A stretch of DNA of 64,000 nt from Stropharia rugosoannulata (lineage: Eukaryota; Basidiomycota; Agaricomycetes; Agaricales; Strophariaceae), in the NCBI GenBank assembly GCA_028532985.1, contig JANCIK010000003.1, positions 1,374,001 through 1,438,000 on the forward strand, written 5' to 3'. The notes under the pieces are model-generated. The model was not told the origin of the DNA. It ran no database searches and saw only the letters and a program-made list of their open reading frames with translations. This document shows positions 45,754 through 60,113 of the stretch, one piece after another. A program made the position numbers and the translations under genes. Every line of letters begins with the position of its first letter. The stretch's first letter is position 1.

Positions 45754-46257
45754 CTAGTAACTGCATAACTCACTTTTCAGTCCTGAGCTTGTGATGTCTT
45801 GCAAGAATATTCTTTGGGCGAGGCGAAGCGAATCCCAGCTTCTGTGCGGCGGTGATCCAACGGCGATCTCTTGTGCATCGGGTTTGTCGCCAGTGATAAT
45901 GTCGGTTCCTATGTTCGTCGAGTCCCAGGCATTGGTCGACGAGGTGCTCGTGAACAGCAACCAGTGCGTGAGGATGCAGTCCTGTCCATCGCTAAAGAAC
46001 TGGCCGCTCCATGTGCTCGTCGGATGGGCGTTGAGCAGGTTGTTGCCGAATGTTACTGTCCTCCCGACTGTAACGCCCGTGTTTGTGGGTGGCATTTGCG
46101 TCAAAGCGCCCCGCGAGCACGTAGGTGTTCTCTGTATTAGTACTGACGGCAGATATGTAAACTCCTGTGATAAACCTGTCTCGTTCACGGTGAGGTTCAT
46201 CGACGAGCCGAGCTGGTTGTACCAGATTCCAACAGTGAGTGAGATGTTGGAGCTCAT
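45754..46257 (-). pseudogene. Third avidin-like locus with two compensating frameshifts
   Basis: On the minus strand the frame from MSSNISLTVGIWYNQLGSSMNL is avidin-like up to about residue 28. Then, after a 1-base loss near 46172, the homologous strands (ITGVYISAVSTN, YVLAGRFD) continue in another frame. Near 46090 the original frame resumes with VTVGRTVTF, NAHPTSTWSGQFF, ILTHWLL, NAWDSTNIGTD. Because the shifted stretch contains no stop, the whole 167-residue frame remains open but carries about 30 out-of-frame residues. The Trp expected in GWTV is Arg. Both changes should spoil the biotin site. The locus is more divergent from the other two than they are from each other. Either it is decaying or it encodes a protein with a new function. 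Sequence error is also possible. Confidence 0.65.
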
Positions 46258-48366
46258 TATCTAGAAGAACATTTGATATTTTAGCTTTCAGCATACTATA
46301 CCTGAGATGCTATGGGGGGCTTACAATTTGCGTTGGGTGCTTGAGACTCAGAGTGTACTAGTAGTAGTACCGCAGCTACAATAATTTATACTTATACATT
46401 TTGCATGCACTCGTCAAATTCTTGCTCCGAGTGCTTACCTTCTGGGCATTCCCAGAGGCGTATGTGCTGCATTCTGGTTACTGTAAAATCTGTATCAAAG
46501 TACAAGATGGGCGTCTCAGCTGTCACGGCCTCACAATTTTCCGAATTGTGGTGTCCCTAGTACACAGAACATAAGTGCATTGATGTGGGGTCGTCTATAA
46601 TGTTGTTTGATATTGATAGTGGCATCGCTCGTGCTGGCTTAAAAAGTGGGTCTCTGCGCGTTTAATTAGAACGTGCATCCTGGCTGTGTGATGACGTTGA
46701 TTTAGTGTTTCGAAGATATAGCAGGCGCGCAAACTAATTGTCGAAGTTCTCATTGGTTGCGTCAGCTTGAGGCCAAATCGTGGAAAATTGATTCTGACTG
46801 GTTGATGGAATCATATTACCCTCGACTCTACTGGAATTTAGCGTAGGCATTATAGAATACGCGGCATACTAGATGAAAGCTAGAGTGGATGTAGAGTTGC
46901 CTTTAGTCTCAATAAATGTCTTAAAGACGATGGTATATGTTTAGGGTAATGCATGCAATAGTGACCGCACCAATGGCTCAGTGGCTATTGGGGTCGGGCT
47001 CGCTCACCGGTCACTACCGTGAGGGTTCGAATCCGGGTCCTGACATTAATGGATGTCTATTGCCAGTGGCAATGCAAATGCATAATTTGCTTAATACATT
47101 GTATCCACATGACATATGTGTAACGTAATCAACGTTTATCCGCCTCCCAGCGTGATTAGACCAACTTGGTCTTGACAATACCGTGTCAAAGCACTGGATG
47201 TGCTGTTTGTAGGGTGGTTCAGGGCGTCAAACCTCTGCCACTTCTCCAAATACCGATGCTCGCCGTCGGAAAGGTATGTGGGCTTTACGGTATGGTTGCA
47301 TACTGGAGAGTTCACTCATAAGAGTGTACGGCCATGGTTACATGGTCGCACCACCTTTTGTTTCGCCGACCAATTCAATTATTTTGCACAACTTTTTAAA
47401 AATAATCATCGTGTCTACTTGGTACTATCACCCAATTCAAATTTCAAAAAGGCATGCATTACGTCGATAATGATTATGGTGGAATATACATACTAGCAAT
47501 AGCGTGAACGAGCCACAAAGCAACAAGGAGATGGTATGCGAGATGAGGTATAGGAGAAGTCCCACCAGTCATCTGGTAAACAGATCACCGATAGGGTGAC
47601 AAAAGGGCGAGCGGGTACGGAGGAGGAAATGGGAAAATGCATACCGCAGTATGATACGTCGGGGAAAACCAAATGTATAGAAGCACCGGTGAAGATGCGG
47701 ATAGGGATGGGAATAGAAATGGGTTGACTACGGCGAAGAGGTAAGGGCATACGTAGTAGCAAGAGGATGGAGTGGAAGCAGGAGGTGTGCATGTGTGATG
47801 TACGTATAATAATCCGTTCTCTAAGTAGTTACAATTAGTACAGTTGTCGGGCTGCGTTGCTGTAGTTGCTGCGACTTTGATGTGCTATGTAGGACGGGGA
47901 TGCGAGTGCGAGTGCGAGTGCCGCAATGCACAAAAACGCGCGGGGTGGGGTTTTGGCCGAGCAACGATGCCTTGCCTTCGCAAACTGGATTACGCCCAGG
48001 GACCCGTCCGTGGAAGATAGACGGCTACGGTCACTGCACCCCCCCGCTGGGAAATCCCCGATTCCAAGAGTCCGGGAGTCCCTGTCCATGCGCCGCTGCA
48101 GTTAGCAAGTGTCCGTAAGTTAGATTCAGGGTTGGGCCACATTATGTATTTGTCGAGTTGTCGGTCGTGTCTGGGCGCGGGGAGGCGCCCAGTTGGGTGT
48201 CGTGTTTTCGTCGTCGTCGTCCCCGCTTCTCGTTCCCTTTCTCATCGCCCCCATCCTCCTCCCCGCGCTGGTCGCTGTCGTTTTTCTTCGTACGACACGA
48301 ATCGCGCCGCTCCATCTACCCAGTCTCTACTCTCCCTCCCATCGCACCCCGCCCCGTCTCGTGCCG
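46258..48366. other. Two-kb gene-poor gap with a tRNA-like element
   Basis: No convincing coding gene. It contains the upstream region of the third avidin locus, the tRNA-like promoter pair near 46.97 kb, and the 3' flank of the glycosyltransferase gene. Frames at 47.5-48.5 kb are low-complexity or antisense shadows. Confidence 0.4.
46961..47045 (+). other. tRNA-like sequence with pol III A and B boxes
   Basis: TGGCTCAGTGG (46974-46984) fits the A-box and GGTTCGAATCC (47024-47034) is a perfect B-box. A hairpin CTCAC..GTGAG lies between them, as in a long variable arm. The T-stem and acceptor stem do not pair properly, so this is not a good functional tRNA. It is more likely a tRNA-derived SINE head, a tRNA pseudogene, or an extra-TFIIIC site. 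Confidence 0.45.
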
Positions 48367-51006
48367 CTACCACTGCAGCATCTCGCCGTACATGTTCGGC
48401 CGCTCGCCTCTGATGTAAGACTCAAAGATCCGCTTGAGCACGGTCGACCAATCGAGATCGCGCTGCTCCTCCACGTCCTCGTCCTCACCATCGACAGCGT
48501 CGTCGACGGCCTTCTTCGTTATGAGCACGTCCTGTCCGCGGCGCCTGTCTGAAGCTTTCTTCGCGGAAAGCCGCCGCCGCGCTATGCGTTCGCCGTCTGC
48601 GAAGCGCGGCCCCAGGTCGGGCCAATTCCTGTCGGGGTCGAATGGCTTCCACCTAGTTGTATTAAGTGCTATATTAAAAGGCCGCCCACGAGAGAAATGA
48701 TGTTAACCCACCATGAGTTATGGTAATGATACGAGTACGCGCCGCGGAAGAAGCCCTCGAATCCCAGCGCCTGAGGGGCAGCACTGTCTGTTGACGGCGT
48801 GTCAAAGAACTGTTCGAATCTGTCAGGGCATGCATTCATTAGCAACAGTTGGTGCGAATGGAAATAGAAATAAAGGGAGGTATGAATGGGACTGAATACG
48901 GAGAAGATTGACCGCATCATGGGACTGCAACTGTGTTGTGTATAAAATGGAGGGGAGACATACGCTGTGAGGAAAGGCTGTGGCGGCCTCTTGTGTTGAT
49001 GGTCTTCCGTGATGAGCCACGCCGAGTCGAACAGGGCGTCCGGCAGGCGCATGAGCAGGCCCTCCAGGTGAGCTTCCTTCGTGTATTGCGACACCGTCAT
49101 CGGGTGGAAGTCCATATTGTTCTTCAACGCCGTCCGGAAGAGGAACTTGCCTAGCGCCGAGTTCTTGTTCAGGCGGAGCACGGCAGTGTTGTACTTCTCG
49201 AGGCGCGACCAGCGGTATGCGAATGCGCCCTTCCATCCCCACAGCTCCTCCCAATCGCGCAGGAAGATGGTATCCGCGTCAAGGTAAATTCCACCGAACC
49301 TGTGGCACAGGATGAAGCGCGCCATGTCAGACAAGATCACAGATAGCCGATCGTAGCTCGACAGCGACTTGGACCCCGTGCGATTCACCAGCTCGTCCTC
49401 CTTGCTGCTGAACGTTGGCTTTGGGTCGGTAGTCTCCTCGTCTGTCAGTGTCGCTGGCGACTCCTTCAGCTTGGATGGCACCGAGAACACATCGCCCCCC
49501 GAGTTAAACAGATCGCGCGAGCGCCACTCGTCTCTTAACTCTGGTACGCCATCAAGCTGCTCAGTGGTATTCCACATCTTGAAGTGGATGATGTCCTTGA
49601 AGCGGGGATGGAGGAACGGCGACGCCCATGGGTTCGCCTTGAGCTGCGCATACATGTCGTGCAGGGCTGATGGATTCGGAACAGACGCTGCGGGGCCCGG
49701 ATTGATCCACAGCCAGAACTGCGGTCTGCAGACAGCCTCGACTGGGTATTCGCCTGGGATGTGCAGGCCCGTGTTCTGGGTGAAGAGGAAGCTGAGAATG
49801 GCGAGATAGGGCTTGTCGGTGAACGGACCCGTCCAGAACATGTGGAAGATGCGCGGGTGCTCTTCGTCGCAGCGCGCCGGGGCGAGCGACGCGGGCACGT
49901 ACTTGACGGGCGGCTGGAGTGGAATGGGCGCCGGCTCCCACTCTGCATCCCACTTTTTGTTAAGGCCGCTGTCGGGAGAGCCGTCATCGGCAGGTGGCGT
50001 GATAAGGTTGTTGCCAAACGCCGCGGCGGCGGCAGCCTCGTCTTCGTCGAGGCCACGCGCGACGTGCGTGGTCGTGTTCTCCGGCTGCTCGATGTAAATA
50101 TACTTCCAGTCGTCCATGCGTCCGCGCCTGACCCGTCTGCCGTTGTCGAGCCCGGCGCCAACGCGTAGCACCTCGAGGCAGTCTCTCACGAACTGACAAG
50201 CACCAAAAAAATAAGCGACCCGGCGGCGACAGGGGTCACGGTGGACGTACCTTGTTCTTGGAGAAGTCGCAGTGGTCCATGACAATGTCGAGGTCGGCGA
50301 CGCTGCCTGGGACGGGGCGCGGGGGGTAAGCCACGTTTTCTGGGGAACTCTGGATGTCAAGGTAAATGCGCTTCGCGCCGGTGCCCTTGGTCTCGGTCGC
50401 GTAGCGGCCTTTGTGGTTGAACACGGCGGTGCGCCGCGGTGGCAGCGCCGGGTTGTCGAGCACACTCTTCAGGCGCAGCTGCTCGGGGACTGTGATAGCA
50501 TACGGTAAGTTCGTTCAAATTGGAGGTGGGGGAAAGGACGGACCTCGTTGGCGGCTTGGATAGTGGCCGCTGGAGACCTCCCACTGCCATATACGCTGGA
50601 GGTCCTCGCGGCGGTAGACGAGGGTCGGGGGGTCGCGAGGGAAGGGCGTCGGCCAGCGCTTGGCGTGTGTGCCAAAGCGCTTCGCGAGGGCGAAGACAAA
50701 GAAGATGAGGACGGAGATGGAGAGACAGAGGAAGAGAGAGCCGCGCTTGCGGCCGAAGCGGGTGGTGGAGAAGTGGTGGAGGCGACGTGGGTTGAGGATG
50801 TATATGCGAATGCGGGGGAGGGGGAGGCCGGGGACGCGGATGTGGGCGCGAATGAACCAGGGCGTGTGCTGGGCGCGGGTAGCATACTTCTCCTGGACGG
50901 CGGAGGAGGAGGAGGAGTAGACAGGGAGGGCGTTGCTGATGGACAGGCGGGCGCGGTGGTGGCCGTTTTGGCGAGAGCCTTTTGGAAAATAGGCAGAGGA
51001 GGCCAT
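48367..51006 (-). CDS. Type II membrane glycosyltransferase with DXD motif (GT32-like)
   Basis: Five exons (51006-50544, 50489-50251, 50192-48964, 48819-48712, 48652-48367) join to about 774 residues. After a basic cytosolic N-terminus comes one membrane anchor (GSLFLCLSISVLIFFVFALA, about residues 88-107), as in Golgi transferases. The catalytic part contains HPRIFHMFWTGPFTDKPYLAILSF, YDRLSVILSDMARFILCHRFGGIYLDADTIFLRDWEEL (DXD, sugar-nucleotide and Mn binding) and YSYHYHNSWWKPFDPDRNWP. This matches the family with a 'sugar-binding region containing DXD motif' related to Och1 and Gb3-synthase-like enzymes. Donor and acceptor are unknown; mannose transfer in protein or sphingolipid glycosylation is plausible. 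The intron 48820-48963 (144 nt) is longer than usual. Confidence 0.85.
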
Positions 51007-51558
51007 GGGGGCCGACTGCGCGCAAGGGCAGTATGCAACAAGCAGGTAAGAGCCAACCACCTTTTTTCCTCCGTCACCGTCAACGGCCCTATCCCCATTT
51101 GGCCTTTCTTGGCACTCATCCACCCAACTTTCAGATTATACGTGTCTGTAGCCTACTTCAAGTCCTTAAGAACAATGTACTAATACCAAGCTTTTCATCA
51201 AACATATTTCTGAAAACCATCACTCTCAATTGCAAGTAGGGTCTATCATCATCACTTACCCCCGTTTGGCCTGCTGGCAACAGAATAAGCGCCGTCCAGC
51301 GACCAATACCCAAAGTCTTGACGGTCGCAGTGCTCCACTTACACGGCCTCAAATGCCCGCGGATTCATGTCTTTCAACATCGCTCTCGATAACACACGGG
51401 ATAAAGTATTTTACATGGCAGCCATTATCAATAAGCGTGTACTTCTATCTCGTACATTCTCTCTCTTTCAACTTGTAAAACGAGTATCATCAGTCATCGG
51501 TGCTGCTCTCACCAAAGTCTATATGTATCAGCAGTCCTTTTTCCTACCCGTCCAGGCT
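51007..51558. other. Promoter of the glycosyltransferase, 3' flank of pyruvate kinase
   Basis: Both neighbours are on the minus strand. No separate gene was seen. Confidence 0.5.
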
Positions 51559-53768
51559 TCAATTTGAGCCGAGCGGTTGCAGCTCCAGGTCGGCGGATTC
51601 AGTCGGCACAGACAGCACGCGCAGCGTGTTCGTGTGTCCGAGGCCGCCCTTCCAGCCTTGCACTGCAATGACAATCGATCCGGGCGTAATGAGGTTCAGC
51701 GCCAGCGCGTTCCTCAGACCGAACCGGATGCGGTTGTCAACGTCAGTCTGCCATTGGTGGCTCTCGATGCCCCGCGGCTCGGGGTACCAGAACGGATAGC
51801 ATCCACGGTGCAGGTGGATCTGCCTCGACGTCTGCTCGTTACGGGTAACTGTAAAATAATATAAGCAACGAGGGAAAACTATCAACCATCGTACTGACCA
51901 GTGATAATGGGCACAGAGGGGCGGTACTTGGAGATCAAGCGCGCAGTGTTTCCACTCGTGGAGAGCACGAAGATTGCGCTTGCCCTTTGCTCCGATGCAG
52001 CAGCAACGGCAGCAATGGCAACAGTCTCAGCGGTCTCTGTGGGGCGGGGCTGGATGCCCCTGATGTCGTCAAACAGAGGGGGGTAGCAGATGGCAGCCTC
52101 GGCCAAAAGACACGTCTCGGCCATCATGAGCACTGAAAATACTATCAGTATTATGATACCCCAACATGGACCAAGTCACTTACCAGACTGAATGGGATAG
52201 TTGCCCTTCGCGGTCTCTCCTGACAACATCACACAGTCAGCACCGTCGAGGACGGCGTTAGCGACGTCGCTGACTTCAGCACGGGTAGGGCGAGGGTTGT
52301 ACTATCACCCCTGTTAACGCCAGAAAAATAGCCAACGTAAATATAAAACTTACAGTCATCGACTATAGCAGCAGCGCATCAGCAAAATGACCCTTAACGC
52401 ACATCAAAAAGTGCTCACCTCAAGCATCTGGGTCGCGACAATGACAGGCTTTCCGACGATATTGCACTTGGCAATCATCATCTTCTGCGCAAGGAATACC
52501 TGGCTAGCAGGGATTTCAATTCCAAGATCACCACGGGCGACCATGACACCATCAGTCTCCTTGAGAATCTCATCAAAGTTAGCAACACCCTGCTCGTTCT
52601 CGATCTTCACGATGATCTTGATGTTGGCGCCGTCAGGTCCGAGCACAGCGCGGATGTCCTTGACGTCCTGAGCGCGGCGAATAAATGATGCAAAGATCAT
52701 ATCGACGCCGTTCTTGACACCGAACTGGAGATCGGCTTTGTCCTTCTCCGAAAGAGCGGGGAGATCGACATCGGTCTTGGGCAAGTTGACACCCTTGCGC
52801 GACGAGATGTTGCCGTTGTTCAGCGCACGTACGTGAACGTTGGGTCCGTCAATGGAGAGGACAAGGAGTGAAAGAATACCATCATCGACGTAGATGAGCT
52901 TGCCGGGGGCAGTCACCTTGGGAAGATTGACCTGCACCGAGTGTTAGAAGTTTTTTTTCTTTGCAAAAAGACAGGAGACGTACGTAGTCCACCCACATGA
53001 CACTGCCATCGCAGCTCTCCGAGAACTTGGTATCGGTGGTGATGATGAATTCATGTCCGGCGGGAATGGGCCACTGCGAAGTAGATAACAAGAGTCAAAC
53101 CCGGGGCGGAGGCATTTGCGAACAACGTCACGTACGTCTTTGCCTTCCTTGGTCAGACCCGTGCGAATCTCAGGTCCTTTCTACGCGCGTTTATTGCATA
53201 AGCTAGCTCGATAAAGTGAAATTCTGAAAATGGCCGACTTACGGTATCGAGAGCAATTGCAACCGGTCGGCCAGAGGGATCGGCTACGCACGCAATGAGC
53301 AATGCGATTTTGCGATAGGACACAATAGCAGCTCACCAGCAATCATTTTCCTGGTGTTGTCGATGACACTCTGGTGGTACTCGTAGGAGCCATGGGAGAA
53401 GTTCATGCGAACTGCATCCGACAGTGAGAAAAAGAATATGGATCAGCTATGACGACACGCACCGACATTGACACCAGCGCGTCTCAGCTCTGCGAGCTTT
53501 TCGACAGTGTTGACCTTGGGGCCTAAAGATGGTAGGAGATGTCAGACAGGGACGGACGATCAGTAGAGATCGTGCAGCGCACCGATAGTGGCGATAATGG
53601 AGGTCTGCGAGGGCGATCGGGGCGGTGAGCGCTGGAACAAACGACAAACAATGTGCGTGCGCGTACCTTGCGCTGGTGCTTGTTGTTCTCGCTGGCGGTG
53701 GGTGCGTTCTCTGTGCTGAGCTGCGAGTTCCACTCGAGCTGGGAGCGAATGCCGTCTGCGGGATACAT
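51559..53768 (-). CDS. PYK1: Pyruvate kinase
   Basis: About nine exons. The start is [18 protein letters not shown] at 53768 and the stop at 51559-51561. Motifs in order: [127 protein letters not shown], and the C-domain [14 protein letters not shown] and [16 protein letters not shown]. These include the K+, Mg2+ and phosphoenolpyruvate sites and the regulatory C-domain. The enzyme converts phosphoenolpyruvate and ADP to pyruvate and ATP in the last step of glycolysis. Exon 2 is only 22 nt and codes TSIIATI(G). Confidence 0.95.
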
Positions 53769-56700
53769 TTTGTGGTAGTAGTGGTGGTTGGGTTGAGATG
53801 GAAGATGATCAAAAAAGCGTAAGTATTTAGGATGCGGCGGAGTTAGAGGGCAGCTCGGCTTGTTGGGGCGGAATGCAAATCAGCAACAATCGATAAGGGC
53901 GAAAAGAGCACGTTCTAATCCGCGCTCCCCTCCTTTATACGCCCCGCCCCCATGCGCACGGACTTCATGACGCCCCATCCAAGACCTGTCTCGCGCTTCT
54001 CTCCTTCTGTCTATCATTGCGAAACACACCCGCCAGCCCAAGGTCTATGCACAGAGAGCGGCGCCGCCGTGCAATCTATTTACGCGCGGCCATACTGTTA
54101 GGGGGCCGAGCTCAGTCCGGACATTCGCGCGCGGGCTGGCTTCGACGATAGACCGAAGTTGCACACATTTACGCGTGTCCCCCACTGAGAAACGCCGCCG
54201 TCGAGTAGCATCTAGCTTGGACTCGAACGTTGGACACCAACTCTGAGCGATATTCCGTTGTAATGATCCTAAGCGCCTCTATTTTTATCATTACAACACG
54301 GGTCCAATACGCATCATGCATCATCGTTGATCTTGTTCAATATTTTTGCAGTCTTCGACTAGCCTCGACCATATCCACCATCGTCTCTTGTCGCCATCGG
54401 GCGTTGCAGGATGCAGTCAGAGCGAGCGTTGAGCTACCGCCTTATCGATGAATCCACCATACTAGCCCCTTTCCCCCCAAATACCCTCGACCATCCCCAA
54501 AAACTTGAACAGAAATAAGAATACCGTTGTCAGAATTGGCATCAGCCCCTCGGCGCGGATTATTATTGGCAATAGACTTCCGTCTTAATATACTGTCCTT
54601 GGTGTCATTCGAACCGTGCTCACTGCTCAGTGAGCACGGTGCGGTAATGAGCTGGGATGGGCTGTCAAGGCTCTGTTATACGTTGCCCTTTATTTGCATC
54701 CAACCTTTCGTCAATCCGCGGCCTTCTCACTACTGCGTTGCTCGGCGCTCAGCACCATCCATATTATGAGCGCATATAGTGGTCCACCATGCCAAGTCTT
54801 TGTGTCTACCAAGTGTCTACAGCAGATTACTTACAGTATGTTGGCTGAACATAATAGTAGTGTCAATCCCAGAGTCTTCAGACCCCGACCCTCACCTTGA
54901 TGTATGGCACCGATGGGGACGGCACAGTTCTCTGTCACTGTCACTGGAAAGTACCAGGTAGGTTGTTATCCATGTCAACCATTCTCCGGGTGTTTTACCT
55001 ACCTAGTATCTTCAGGTTCTCTTTTGTCTTCTACAGAACCCATATACCAGTCCGCAGGAGTGGATAAAGAGAACCCGGGTACCTGCATGTACTCTATCAT
55101 GCTTTATACCAAGCCGATAGCCGTCTCCGTCGTCTCTCTGCCTTGTCGATTCCCAGAGCCTTCTAGCAAAATATAGAACGGTCCGACATACCAAACTGCA
55201 GAAGGACAGCCGGCGGAAATGTTTTCCAAGAGAAGGCTACCAGTGAAAACGCATAAAAGCCGCAAGCCATCGGCAATAAGAGTTTTTGGTGTCTAGCGAG
55301 AAATGCAAAGAAGTGGGTGAATGCTCAGTTGAAGTGTAATAGCTATTGCTATTCATCGCGACTGGGACAGGAAGACAGACACACAATCGTGTACAGGATC
55401 TGGCATTTATCGAGTTAGTGAGCTGATAATTATGGGTCTGCCATCGATAATACAACCCAGAAGGGTATTCGAACACCGATTTCCAAGTCTACACCTCCTA
55501 GAGTGTCGTATACTCATTAGCTGCCCTAGTTGCCCCTTTCTGTAGCGACGATCATTGTATGAACACATTGAAGGTGGCAAACTGATCACTATTCTTGAGG
55601 GAAGTAAGTCTTCTCGCAGAGCAAGAACCCCTCAATGGTGCATCCAGCTTGCGAGGCGCATATATCCTGCTAAGGCATTCATTCCTCCATCTCTTGGTGC
55701 TGACGATTTTGTTCTCAATATAGGATAACACGTATAGTGTCCACATCGGAATTGAATTCTTGATGTTGATAGTGACGAATTGGTTGCACACTAACAACCC
55801 CACGGGCCACCGGCCAGATCTCCGACACAGGTTTGAACCATGCTATGTATGTGCATATTCGAAGAACATTTATTCATCGGCGGACGAAGGGGTCGGGCTG
55901 CACTAACTCCAAACAATTCCGTGACCGAGGTCAATCACTGAGCAACCGGTCATTGACCGCTTGTCATACATACCTCACAGCAGCCAGCAAAGAGCAAACA
56001 GTTGGCCAACTGTCATTATAGGTTTTAAATAATCGAGCCACGCATGGACGTTGGACGTTCAATGATATATTCCCTTGACTGCCAGCACGCGACATGATAT
56101 TCCCGTGTACATGTGTGCGCTACTTTTCTAATCGCTGGTCAACAATCGACTGTGTACAGATGGTCAGAAGAAGTGTCATGTCATCCACGACTTCGCGTTC
56201 AACGGGGTCGACTCTGAAACCTTCCATGACTTGGAGTGCGAGTGCCACGAACAAACAATTTTGTCCACCAGACTTGACTTTTCCTGGTATCAGGATATTT
56301 TTGCCTGTTCGCTCTACGCTGACCACTCCATTCATGATGGCCATCGAGGGTTCAGATCTTCCAGTCGAAAATGTCTGACGAATGTAGCCTGGTCGAGTTT
56401 TCGTCGGGGGCTTCTGGTGTGCCCTGCCGGACCTGTCAGGCCAGTGTCAACAACGAAAGAGAGTATGTGTTAGCGCCGACCTATGGTGCTTCTCCAACGG
56501 TGCTTCTGCGCACTGCCCCCACTTCCTGCGCTCCCACCAAGCCCTGCGCGGCATATTCTGTCCTTTGCGATGCGCTTGGCGTGTACAGCGAGAACTCCTG
56601 CCCACGCATACACAAGGGAAAACGTGCGTCTGTAGAGCGGGTGCGCTGGACAGGTTTCTGTGCCTCCGTGCTGGTTGTCTACGACACACAGCCATCTACC

Positions 56701-57299
56701 TGGCAATGGTCTCTGTCAGCGCGTCTTCTATGCGTCACATGCAGGGCTAGCATTGGGTACAGCGCAACACCGCCGAGGCTTGGATGCCAGCGATTGCGTT
56801 GAGTGTCCGAGGGTCGTAGTTCGTCCAGCTCCGGACGTTCCTGAATGCAGTCGCAGAACTACCTTAACCTGAAGATCGCTCCCCAAAGTTACATTGACGT
56901 TGAGATTACATGGATTTTGCCTTCAGGATTTCATGGGATGCATAACTTTATCACAGACAGATTTGGGAGCGTTTGAGCCACCTGCAATAGGCTCCAACTT
57001 ATTGTGCTGCGAAGACAGCGGAATGAACTCCTTCAAGCATTTGAAGGCAAACTAAATCAGATTTAGATAAATGCAATAATGCGATTGATACGGCAGCCCA
57101 ATTATGAACAACGGAAACGGCGCAAAAGTGCTGAAGAATTGGAACCTTAAATCTTTATGAACCCATTTCCGGCAGAAAGATATGAACAAGCACGACATCT
57201 ATGTATAACGATGAAAACCAATAAATTAACACAACAATTACAGCCTAATTCACAACTAGATAATCCAAAATACAGGGTAAATTGATACACGACGCGATC
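53769..57299. other. 3.5-kb gene-poor interval
   Basis: The first 400 bases are the pyruvate kinase promoter. Beyond that, many short frames occur (for example 54230-54451, 56094-56378, 56371-56802) without family resemblance, consistent codon use or splice pattern. A perfect short hairpin lies at 54613-54640. I see no gene that can be supported. Confidence 0.4.
54613..54640. repeat. Perfect 13-bp inverted repeat (hairpin)
   Basis: ACCGTGCTCACTG is followed after two bases by its exact reverse complement. It has no T tract on either side. It could be a protein-binding palindrome or a processed hairpin. Confidence 0.8.

Positions 57300-60113
<2,814 letters not shown>

Noticed and set aside
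46961..47045. Functional tRNA gene
   Set aside because: B-box is perfect, but three of five T-stem pairs and most acceptor pairs fail.
50357..51183. Overlapping frames of about 200-220 residues on both strands
   Set aside because: Only one minus frame carries the membrane anchor and joins in phase to the DXD transferase.
56371..56802. Cys-containing 143-residue frame, considered as a hydrophobin or small secreted protein
   Set aside because: No signal peptide and no hydrophobin Cys spacing (C..CC..C), and codon use looks random.
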